The notes under the pieces: generated by a model | The model's database searches: none | The model's input: the letters and a program-made list of their open reading frames with translations, nothing else | What the model was told of the DNA's origin: nothing | NCBI GenBank assembly: GCA_021769025.1 | Contig: JAETTS010000193.1 | Coordinates: forward strand, 1 to 5,628 | Origin: Enterocloster bolteae | GTDB lineage: Bacteria; Bacillota_A; Clostridia; Lachnospirales; Lachnospiraceae | Direction of reading: 5' to 3' | DNA: 5,628 nucleotides | In this document: piece after piece, positions 1 to 4,673 of the stretch | Layout: each line of letters begins with the position of its first letter | How positions within the stretch are numbered: position 1 is the stretch's first letter | Made by a program: the position numbers and the translations under genes

Positions 1-362
1 TTGAGCAGATGCGCCAGATCAAGAAGATGGGCGGTGTATCCAGCATTATGAGTATGATGCCGGGAATGTCTCAGATGAAGGGCGATGTGGAGGTGGATGA
101 TTCTGCCATGGATCGGGTGGAAGCCATCATTCTTTCCATGACAAAGGAGGAACGTTCCAATCCATCCCTTCTTAATCCGTCCAGAAAGCAGAGAATTGCC
201 AGAGGCGCAGGCGTGGAGATCAGTGAGGTCAACCGGATTGTGAAGCAGTTTGACCAGATGAAGAAGATGATGAAGCAGCTTCCTGGAATGATGGGAGGCA
301 AGCGCAAAGGCGGTTTGGGAGCCTTAGGCGGAATGATGGGCAAGTTTAAGATGCCATTTTAG
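1..362 (+). CDS. ffh: Signal recognition particle protein Ffh, C-terminal (M-domain) part, 5' truncated by the window
   Basis: Ffh is the SRP54-type GTPase that binds 4.5S/6S SRP RNA and the signal sequences of nascent membrane and secreted proteins. Only the last 119 codons are here, and the first complete codon is at position 3. The fragment is M domain: it opens with EQMRQIKKMGG, then has the Met-rich SIMSMMPGM. The SRP RNA-binding helix-turn-helix motif SRKQRIARGAG lies near 180-212, followed by the Met/Lys-rich helix QFDQMKKMMKQLPGMMGG. These methionines line the signal-peptide groove in characterised Ffh proteins. The end is a flexible Gly/Met tail finishing KFKMPF. The NG GTPase domain lies upstream, outside the window. 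The downstream rpsP-khpA-rimM-trmD order is the usual Firmicute context. Identity is very secure. Confidence 0.97.
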   Translation, partial: EQMRQIKKMGGVSSIMSMMPGMSQMKGDVEVDDSAMDRVEAIILSMTKEERSNPSLLNPSRKQRIARGAGVEISEVNRIVKQFDQMKKMMKQLPGMMGGKRKGGLGALGGMMGKFKMPF

Positions 363-377
363 GCGGCGGATACAAAA

Positions 378-545
378 ATGGGGGCTACAGATGTCTCTCC
401 TGGGGCCAAAGCCGTTGTGAAGCAGTTAGCAAAGCATATTTTTGATACCCTTCTTAGAGGGATCAAAGATGCATTTGTCTATAAAACCAGGGCGGTTTTT
501 CTTGAACCGTTTAAGGGGATTATGATCATAAGAATAAGGAGGTGA
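378..545 (+). CDS. Marginal small ORF (55 codons) filling the ffh-rpsP gap, unrecognised
   Basis: An ATG at 378, 15 bases after the ffh stop, opens a frame that stays open across almost the whole gap. It ends at TGA 543-545, inside the rpsP Shine-Dalgarno AAGGAGGTGA. The product would be 55 residues, starting MGATDVSPGAKAVVKQLAKH and ending GIMIIRIRR: basic, no signal peptide, no motif I recognise. The only upstream purine run is AGGCGGCGGA (361-370), a poor ribosome binding site. An open frame of this length occurs by chance fairly often, and the same stretch folds into several hairpins. It may equally be untranslated leader. I list it because of its fit to the gap, not because of recognised homology. 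Confidence 0.15.
   Translation: MGATDVSPGAKAVVKQLAKHIFDTLLRGIKDAFVYKTRAVFLEPFKGIMIIRIRR
444..509 (+). other. Possible rpsP 5' leader with small and mutually exclusive hairpins
   Basis: Three inverted repeats lie upstream of rpsP. The first has arms 444-451 and 458-464 (GAT-CCCT with AGGG-ATC and one bulged A) around a short loop. The second pairs AAAACC (483-488) with GGTTTT (494-499) and runs into a T5 stretch (496-500), giving a weak terminator-like shape. The third pairs CGGTT (493-497) with AACCG (505-509) and shares bases with the second, so the two cannot form together. Such alternatives can underlie attenuation. The stems are short and AT-rich, and no described S16 leader was recognised. 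Regulation here is inference. Confidence 0.25.
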
Positions 546-551
546 AATGAC

Positions 552-794
552 ATGGCAGTAAAGATGAGATTGAGAAGAATGGGCCAGAAGAAGGCGCCTT
601 TCTATAGAATTGTTGTTGCAGATTCCAGAGCACCAAGAGACGGAAGGTTTATCGAAGAAGTTGGTTACTATGATCCGAAGCAGGAGCCAAGCGTAATCAA
701 ATTTAACGAGGAAGCAGCAAAGAAATGGCTGGCAACAGGCGCTCAGCCTACTGAGACAGTCAGCAAGCTGTTGAAAATCGCCGGTATCCAGTAA
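552..794 (+). CDS. rpsP: 30S ribosomal protein S16
   Basis: This encodes S16, a small-subunit protein that binds 16S rRNA early in assembly and stabilises the body of the 30S subunit. The 80-residue product starts [20 protein letters not shown], continues with [22 protein letters not shown], and has the usual C-terminal [16 protein letters not shown] segment. The length is normal for the family in Firmicutes. The ATG at 552 sits 6 bases after a near-perfect Shine-Dalgarno, AAGGAGGTGA (536-545). Another ATG at 547 is out of frame and stops after four codons, so it is not a competing start. khpA follows 15 bases after the stop, so the two are almost certainly co-transcribed. The rpsP-khpA-rimM-trmD order is well known. 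Very secure. Confidence 0.98.
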   Translation: MAVKMRLRRMGQKKAPFYRIVVADSRAPRDGRFIEEVGYYDPKQEPSVIKFNEEAAKKWLATGAQPTETVSKLLKIAGIQ

Positions 795-809
795 TCCGAG
801 GTGATGATT

Positions 810-1037
810 ATGAAAGAGTTAGTTGAAGTTATGGCGAAGGCTCTTGTGGAACATCCGGAAGAGGTTTCTGTCACCGAGACGGAGAAAAATGGGGAGCTTA
901 TCGTAGAACTTAAGGTGGCTCCCTCCGATATGGGAAAAGTCATTGGAAAACAGGGCAGAATCGCCAAAGCCATTCGTTCTGTTGTGAAAGCAGCAGCCTC
1001 GAAAGAAGAGAAAAAAGTTACTGTGGAGATTCAGTGA
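810..1037 (+). CDS. khpA: KH-domain RNA-binding protein KhpA (YlqC family)
   Basis: This is a small single KH-domain protein. In Firmicutes KhpA pairs with KhpB (Jag/EloR) and binds RNA, with reported roles in cell elongation and division control. The 75-residue product starts MKELVEVMAKALVEHPEEVS. The KH signature is VIGKQGR, with the GXXG loop at residues 46-49, followed by the helix IAKAIRSVVKAAA. In-frame GTG (801) and ATG (804) codons lie upstream. I chose ATG 810 because GAGGTGAT (798-805) is then a properly spaced ribosome binding site, and because family members normally begin MKELVE. Starting at 801 would add three residues and put the start codon inside the Shine-Dalgarno. It lies 15 bases after rpsP. 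The RNA targets cannot be read from the sequence. Confidence 0.95.
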   Translation: MKELVEVMAKALVEHPEEVSVTETEKNGELIVELKVAPSDMGKVIGKQGRIAKAIRSVVKAAASKEEKKVTVEIQ

Positions 1038-1041
1038 GAGT

Positions 1042-1074
1042 GAGACCGCCAGCCAGAGATGGGCAGACGGTCTT
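1042..1074 (+). other. Two-tier hairpin in the khpA-rimM spacer, possible weak attenuator
   Basis: AGACCG (1043-1048) pairs with CGGTCT (1068-1073), and G1042 can wobble with T1074. Inside, GCC (1052-1054) can pair with GGC (1062-1064). The stem is followed by a broken T-rich run, TCTTTCTTAT (1071-1080). It begins five bases after the khpA stop, where an intrinsic terminator or attenuator would sit. The internal loops and interrupted T-run make it weak, so partial termination or an RNA-processing site is only a possibility. The rest of the 126-bp spacer, up to the rimM ribosome binding site, shows no gene. Confidence 0.3.
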
Positions 1075-1163
1075 TCTTATAGAAAGCAGGCCGCCTGGGC
1101 GAGAGGCAACGAAAAGAGGCTTTGACGGCAGGGGGTTTTGGGCAGAAGCAGAAAGGAACGCAG

Positions 1164-1676
1164 ATGGAGCAGATGTTGCGGGTCGGTGTCATCACATCGA
1201 CGCATGGGATCAGGGGAGAAGTGAAGGTATTCCCTACCACGGACGATAGGAAGCGGTTTCAGACATTAAAGGAAGTGATCTTAGACACAGGAAAAGAACA
1301 GAAACCTTTGGAGATCGAACATGTCAAGTTTTTTAAAAACATGGTGATCTTGAAATTCAAGGGGTTTGATAACATAAACGATGTTGAAATTTATAAAGGT
1401 AACGATCTTCTGGTGACCAGGGAGAATGCCGTGAAATTGGGGCCAGACGAGAATTTTATTGCGGATCTTATCGGGCTTTCGGTGGTTACAGATGAAGGAG
1501 AAGACCTGGGAGTCCTAAAGGATGTGATGCAGACAGGTGCCAATGATGTGTATGTGGTGGAGAGGCAGAATGGAAAGGAATTGCTGCTTCCGGCAATCAA
1601 GCAGTGTATTCTGAATGTGGATCTGGACAGCGGGAAGATAACAGTACACATGATGGACGGGCTGTTGGATCTGTAG
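1164..1676 (+). CDS. rimM: 16S rRNA processing / 30S maturation factor RimM
   Basis: RimM binds S19 and assists folding of the 3' (head) domain of 16S rRNA during 30S assembly. The 170-residue product has the N-terminal RimM domain with the signature [18 protein letters not shown] (residues 7-24). A C-terminal PRC-barrel spans about residues 97-170 and includes [16 protein letters not shown] and GANDVYVV. Length is typical. The frame is open back to TTG 1122, but ATG 1164 is chosen because AAAGGA (1152-1157) lies 6 bases upstream and the family motif follows at once. ATG 1173 is a less likely alternative. Genes for S16, RimM, TrmD and L19 form a conserved cluster. The last four codons plus stop are echoed downstream by a partial direct repeat, listed separately. 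Confidence 0.96.
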   Translation: MEQMLRVGVITSTHGIRGEVKVFPTTDDRKRFQTLKEVILDTGKEQKPLEIEHVKFFKNMVILKFKGFDNINDVEIYKGNDLLVTRENAVKLGPDENFIADLIGLSVVTDEGEDLGVLKDVMQTGANDVYVVERQNGKELLLPAIKQCILNVDLDSGKITVHMMDGLLDL

Positions 1677-1752
1677 GTGTCTGGTAGGGCGTCGAAGCCC
1701 AGCAGCAGGATTGGCCGGACAAAAGTTGGATCTGTAGGTGTCCGGAAGGGCG
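1664..1752 (+). repeat. Imperfect direct repeat of the rimM 3' end (28 bp, two copies 61 bp apart)
   Basis: Copy 1 (1664-1691) covers the last codons and stop of rimM plus 15 following bases. Copy 2 (1725-1752) lies wholly in the spacer. The first 18 bases are identical (GTTGGATCTGTAGGTGTC), followed by two mismatches in the last ten. Each copy has the context TTG GAT CTG TAG, so copy 2 reads as a second Leu-Asp-Leu-stop, but in a different frame from rimM because 61 is not a multiple of three. It looks like a short segmental duplication. Downstream, a 25-base purine run (1778-1802) supplies the trmD ribosome binding site. No gene is seen in the 130-bp spacer. Confidence 0.8.
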
Positions 1753-1806
1753 GCGGAATGAGGCGTATGGGATGCATGAGAAAAAGGAAGAGAAAGAGGA
1801 AACAGG

Positions 1807-2574
1807 ATGAACTATTATATACTCACCTTATTTCCGGACATGGTTATGGAGGGGCTGAATACCAGCATCATCGGTCGGGCAATGGATAAGGGCCTTTTGT
1901 CTGTTGAGGCGATCAACATCAGGGATTACTCGAAAGATAAGCACAATCATGTGGATGATGCCCCTTATGGCGGCGGGGCTGGCATGGTGATGCAGCCAGG
2001 GCCGGTGTGCGATTCCTATGAGGCTCTGTGCAGGCGGCTGGGGAAAAGGCCCAGAGTCCTCTACATGACGCCCCAGGGCAGGGTGTTTAATCAATCCATC
2101 GCAAAGGAACTGGCAGAAGAAGAGGATCTGGTATTCCTGTGCGGTCACTATGAAGGGATTGACGAGAGGGCTCTGGAGCAGATCGTCACCGATTCCCTGT
2201 CCATCGGAGACTATGTACTGACAGGCGGTGAGCTTCCGGCTATGGTGATGATCGACTGCATTTCCAGGCTGGTGCCAGGAGTCTTAAACAATGATGTGTC
2301 TGCAGAGATTGAGTCTTTTCATGATAATCTTTTAGAATACCCCCAGTACACCCGGCCGGAAGTCTATGAGGGAAGGCAGGTGCCGGAGGTGCTTTTATCC
2401 GGCCATCACAGGAATATTGAGACCTGGCGGCGGCAGCAGTCCATCAAGCGGACTCTGGAGAGAAGGCCGGATCTGCTGGAGAAAGCGAATCTCACAGAGA
2501 AGGAAAAAGCATATCTGGACACCCTTAAGATGGAAAGCGCAAGAGAACAGGAAGAGGCTGAATCGATGACATGA
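1807..2574 (+). CDS. trmD: tRNA (guanine37-N1)-methyltransferase TrmD
   Basis: TrmD transfers methyl from S-adenosylmethionine to N1 of G37, next to the anticodon of tRNAs reading CCN, CUN and CGG, and so prevents +1 frameshifting. The 255-residue SPOUT-family protein shows the N-terminal TLFPDM and DDAPYGGGAGMVM (residues 51-63). The trefoil-knot SAM site is at YMTPQGRVF (86-94), LCGHYEGIDER (111-121) and SIGDYVLTGGELPAMVMID (132-150). The C-terminal tRNA-binding domain has EYPQYTRPEVYEG and VLLSGHH. Arg154 is conserved. The position matching the general-base Asp169 of E. coli TrmD is Glu169 here. ATG 1807 has AGAGGA (1795-1800) six bases upstream. The Glu/Lys-rich tail ends EEAESMT. Dimeric in known members. 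Very secure. Confidence 0.97.
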   Translation: MNYYILTLFPDMVMEGLNTSIIGRAMDKGLLSVEAINIRDYSKDKHNHVDDAPYGGGAGMVMQPGPVCDSYEALCRRLGKRPRVLYMTPQGRVFNQSIAKELAEEEDLVFLCGHYEGIDERALEQIVTDSLSIGDYVLTGGELPAMVMIDCISRLVPGVLNNDVSAEIESFHDNLLEYPQYTRPEVYEGRQVPEVLLSGHHRNIETWRRQQSIKRTLERRPDLLEKANLTEKEKAYLDTLKMESAREQEEAESMT

Positions 2575-2768
2575 TATCCATGGCGAGAGTACTTGAAGAT
2601 CATAACGAACTGGTATTGTCTGTGAACAGGAACGAACCAGTAATCGTCCAGAATCTAGGAGAATATCTAGGAGAATACCGGAAAAAGTACTTGCATTTTT
2701 TCTATCCTCATGTTAGAATCAATAATTGTGAAAATAAGAGATGGTCCTCTGTTACATTTCTGTATTAA
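2571..2768 (+). CDS. Doubtful ORF (65 codons) overlapping the trmD stop, unrecognised
   Basis: ATG 2571 overlaps the trmD stop in an ATGA arrangement typical of translationally coupled genes. The frame runs to TAA 2766-2768. The product would start [20 protein letters not shown] and contains a duplicated LGEY, produced by the 12-bp tandem repeat. I recognise no family. Against it being a gene, the rplS promoter lies within its second half (2691-2719), its last part would be rplS leader, and there is no well-placed Shine-Dalgarno. An internal ATG at 2580 is also possible. It may be a decayed gene or chance. I favour non-coding. Confidence 0.15.
   Translation: MISMARVLEDHNELVLSVNRNEPVIVQNLGEYLGEYRKKYLHFFYPHVRINNCENKRWSSVTFLY
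2653..2676 (+). repeat. Two exact tandem copies of a 12-bp unit upstream of the rplS promoter
   Basis: ATCTAGGAGAAT occurs at 2653-2664 and again, without change, at 2665-2676, and the following A extends the match by one base. It lies 14 bases upstream of the rplS -35 box. Because 12 is a multiple of three it keeps any overlapping frame open. It contains AGGAG, but no start codon follows at a suitable distance. It may be slippage, or a pair of binding sites on one face of the helix. The spacing of about one helical turn is only suggestive. Confidence 0.85.
2691..2719 (+). promoter_or_regulatory. Sigma-A promoter with extended -10, driving rplS
   Basis: The -35 box is TTGCAT (2691-2696, 4 of 6 against TTGACA). 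A 17-base spacer leads to the -10 box TAGAAT (2714-2719, 5 of 6 against TATAAT). TG at 2711-2712, one base before the -10, forms an extended -10 motif. The spacer starts with a T-run. Transcription should begin near 2725-2727, giving a 5' leader of about 74 bases before the rplS start. This is the best promoter in the window. It would let rplS be expressed separately from the ffh-trmD block. Confidence 0.75.
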
Positions 2769-2799
2769 GAACATCAAATATATCAAAGGAGGTTCCAGC
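2726..2799 (+). promoter_or_regulatory. rplS 5' leader, candidate L19 autoregulatory region
   Basis: This is the predicted untranslated leader from the promoter to the rplS start, ending in the strong Shine-Dalgarno AAAGGAGGTT (2785-2794). AGAG (2737-2740) can pair with CTCT (2747-2750). Alternatively CCTCT (2746-2750) can pair with GGAGG (2788-2792) and mask the ribosome binding site. A further short stem pairs TACA (2753-2756) with TGTA (2761-2764). L19 leaders that regulate rplS are described in low-GC Gram-positives (Rfam L19_leader), but I cannot confirm that this sequence fits that model. The stems are short, so regulation is inference. Confidence 0.35.
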
Positions 2800-3147
2800 G
2801 TGGACGAGATTATTAAGAAGATTGAGGCAACTCAGCTGAAGGAGACGGTTCCGGAATTTCATGTTGGTGATACCGTAAGGGTATACAACAAGATCAAAGA
2901 GGGAAACAGAGAGAGAATTCAGGTATTTGAGGGAACCGTGATTAAAAGGCAGAATGGCGGTGCCAGAGAGACATTTACCGTGAGAAAGAATTCAGGAGGC
3001 ATTGGTGTTGAGAAGACCTGGCCGGTGCATTCACCGTTTGTTGATAATATTGAGGTAGTGAGAAGAGGTAAAGTAAGACGGGCGAAACTGTACTACTTAA
3101 GAAAGAGAGTAGGAAAGGCCGCAAAGGTAAAAGAATTAGTAAAATAA
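2800..3147 (+). CDS. rplS: 50S ribosomal protein L19
   Basis: L19 is a large-subunit protein at the 30S-50S interface that contributes to an intersubunit bridge. The 115-residue product starts with GTG, read as [20 protein letters not shown]. It has the core [20 protein letters not shown] and [20 protein letters not shown], then the L19 signature near [19 protein letters not shown]. The frame is open back to ATG 2710, but GTG 2800 is chosen: AAAGGAGGTT (2785-2794) is correctly spaced and the protein then has the family's normal start. Using 2710 would translate the promoter and leader. The gene is bracketed by its own promoter and an intrinsic terminator, so it is probably also a monocistronic unit. 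Very secure. Confidence 0.97.
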   Translation: MDEIIKKIEATQLKETVPEFHVGDTVRVYNKIKEGNRERIQVFEGTVIKRQNGGARETFTVRKNSGGIGVEKTWPVHSPFVDNIEVVRRGKVRRAKLYYLRKRVGKAAKVKELVK

Positions 3148-3169
3148 GGAAGGTTATTTCACACGGCAA

Positions 3170-3204
3170 AAGGGGACAATAAGATTTATTATTGTCCCTT
3201 TCTT
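3170..3204 (+). terminator. Intrinsic terminator after rplS
   Basis: GGGACAATAA (3173-3182) pairs perfectly with TTATTGTCCC (3189-3198) around the six-base loop GATTTA. A G-T wobble and two A-T pairs extend the base of the stem (3170-3172 with 3199-3201). A T-rich tail, TTTCTTAT (3199-3206), follows. The lower stem is GC-rich and the upper part AT-rich, and the tail contains C, so termination may be partial. It sits 22 bases after the rplS stop. Because the stem is nearly symmetric it could act on both strands, though no gene converges on it. Confidence 0.85.
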
Positions 3205-3230
3205 ATCTATGGAAGGCAGGAGTGTTGTGA

Positions 3231-3776
3231 GTGGAGCTTTACCAGATTGAAGAGACCAACCGGTTGCGGAGAATTGTCAATTGGATTGTAGACATCGTGG
3301 TGGTGCTTTCTCTGGCTTGGTTAGTGGTGTATGAGTTCGGTGCTCAGATTCCGATTGTGGGACAATCGATGACACCGGAACTGCGCAGCGGTGATGTGGT
3401 TTTGATGGATCGGCTGACCTATGATTTTGAAGAGCCGAAACGGTTTGATGTGGTCGTATTTGAACGGGAGGATCACAAGTCCAATGTAAAAAGGATCATC
3501 GGGCTCCCAGGGGAGACGGTGCAGATTCAGAGTGGATATATCTATATTAACGGGCAATATCTGGAGACAGACAGAGAGTTAAACCAGGTGGCGTTAGCCG
3601 GGATGGCGCAGGCTCCCATTGTACTGGGGGAGGATGAGTACTTTCTTCTGGGAGACAATCGGGACAGCAGCGAGGACAGCCGGTTTGCCAATATTGGGAA
3701 TGTAAAGAGAGAGCAGATCCGTGGGAAGATATGGCTGCGCCTTGTGCCCATTATCGAGATAAAGTTGGTAAAATAG
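3231..3776 (+). CDS. lepB: Type I signal peptidase, first paralogue
   Basis: This is a membrane-bound Ser/Lys endopeptidase that removes signal peptides from secreted proteins at the outer face of the membrane. The 181-residue protein has one N-terminal transmembrane helix at about residues 15-34. It carries the S26 boxes: box B VGQSMTPEL with catalytic Ser46, box C RSGDVVLMDR, box D VKRIIGLPGE with catalytic Lys87, and box E GDNRDSSEDSR (141-151). Length and the single anchor fit Gram-positive SipS-type enzymes. The GTG at 3231 is chosen because AGGAG (3218-3222) lies 8 bases upstream. Only about 26 bases separate the gene from the rplS terminator, leaving little room for its own promoter. 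rbgA follows after 27 bases, and a second paralogue lies beyond it. Confidence 0.94.
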   Translation: MELYQIEETNRLRRIVNWIVDIVVVLSLAWLVVYEFGAQIPIVGQSMTPELRSGDVVLMDRLTYDFEEPKRFDVVVFEREDHKSNVKRIIGLPGETVQIQSGYIYINGQYLETDRELNQVALAGMAQAPIVLGEDEYFLLGDNRDSSEDSRFANIGNVKREQIRGKIWLRLVPIIEIKLVK

Positions 3777-3803
3777 ATGCAATACGTGTAGACAGGAGAT
3801 TTT

Positions 3804-4667
3804 ATGAATATACAATGGTATCCTGGGCACATGACAAAAGCAAAGCGTGCCATGCAGGAAGATTTGAAACTGATTGACTTGATAATCGAAATTGTAGATG
3901 CGCGGATCCCTTATTCCAGCCGCAATCCGGATATTGATGAGCTGGGGAAGCAGAAGGCCCGCCTGATTCTTTTAAATAAATCGGATCTGGCCAGCGAGAC
4001 CTGGAACGATGCATGGGCCAAGTGGTTTTCCAACCAGGGGTTCCATGTTGTGAAGGTAAATTCCAAAACCGGGGCCGGGTTAAAACAGATCAATGGCGTG
4101 GTTCAGGAGGCATGCAAAGAAAAGATCGAGAGAGACCGAAGAAGAGGGATTATAAATCGTCCTGTCCGGGCTATGGTGGTGGGGATTCCCAATGTAGGAA
4201 AGTCTACCTTTATCAATTCGTTTGCAGGGAAGGCCTGTACGAAAACCGGCAATAAGCCGGGGGTCACAAAGGGGAATCAGTGGATCCGCCTGAATAAATC
4301 CCTGGAGCTTTTGGACACGCCGGGGATTCTGTGGCCCAGGTTTGAGAATCAGGAGGTAGGGAAGAAACTGGCGTATATCGGATCCATCAATGATGAGATC
4401 CTGAATAAGGAAGAGTTGGCCATGGAACTTCTGGGATTTATGATGAGGCAGTATCCCCAGGTGTTAATGGAACGGTACGGGCTGGAGAAAGGATCAAAGG
4501 ATATAGACGATAGATGCCTGGCAGACGGATTGGGGCAGATTGCCAAAAGCCGCGCTTGTCTGCTGAAGGGGAATGAATACGATTACAAGAAGGCTGCCAG
4601 CCTGTTTATCGATGATTACCGGAGCGGAAGGCTGGGGCGAATTACTCTGGAATTTCCGGAATTGTAG
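3804..4667 (+). CDS. rbgA: Ribosome biogenesis GTPase RbgA (YlqF)
   Basis: RbgA is a circularly permuted GTPase needed for late 50S assembly in B. subtilis, where it acts on the 45S intermediate before L16 and related proteins join. The 287-residue product shows the permuted order. G4 NKSD (58-61) and G5 NSKTG (86-90) come first, then G1 GIPNVGKST (127-135), the G2 region KPGVTKG (151-157) and G3 DTPG (171-174). The N-terminal WYPGHM carries His9, the residue implicated in GTP hydrolysis. The C-terminal 110 or so residues form the RNA-binding, ANTAR-like helical domain typical of the family. ATG 3804 has AGGAGAT (3794-3800) just upstream. The gene lies between two signal peptidase genes and before rnhB. 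The rplS-rbgA-rnhB neighbourhood also occurs in B. subtilis. Confidence 0.96.
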   Translation: MNIQWYPGHMTKAKRAMQEDLKLIDLIIEIVDARIPYSSRNPDIDELGKQKARLILLNKSDLASETWNDAWAKWFSNQGFHVVKVNSKTGAGLKQINGVVQEACKEKIERDRRRGIINRPVRAMVVGIPNVGKSTFINSFAGKACTKTGNKPGVTKGNQWIRLNKSLELLDTPGILWPRFENQEVGKKLAYIGSINDEILNKEELAMELLGFMMRQYPQVLMERYGLEKGSKDIDDRCLADGLGQIAKSRACLLKGNEYDYKKAASLFIDDYRSGRLGRITLEFPEL

Positions 4668-4673
4668 ATTGTT

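Noticed and set aside
442..470. TTGATA with AAAGAT at 17-base spacing as an rpsP promoter
   Set aside because: The -10 matches only about half of the consensus, and co-transcription from ffh is equally plausible. TTGAAC (502) with GATCAT (524) is similarly weak.
1034..1249. 71-codon + strand frame between khpA and rimM
   Set aside because: It overlaps the well-supported start of rimM in another frame, gives an Arg/Gly-rich product with no family resemblance, and lacks a good ribosome binding site.
1391..1777. 128-codon minus-strand frame across rimM
   Set aside because: It is antisense to a confidently identified gene, gives a Ser/Pro/Thr-rich product typical of reverse-frame reading, and has no plausible start signal.
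1677..1889. 70-codon frame starting with GTG right after the rimM stop
   Set aside because: It runs into trmD in the wrong frame, and its Lys/Arg-rich run simply reflects the purine-rich trmD ribosome binding region.
2609..2641. Inverted repeat ACTGGT / ACCAGT after trmD as a terminator
   Set aside because: The arms are six bases with a 21-base loop and no T-run follows, so it does not look like an intrinsic terminator.
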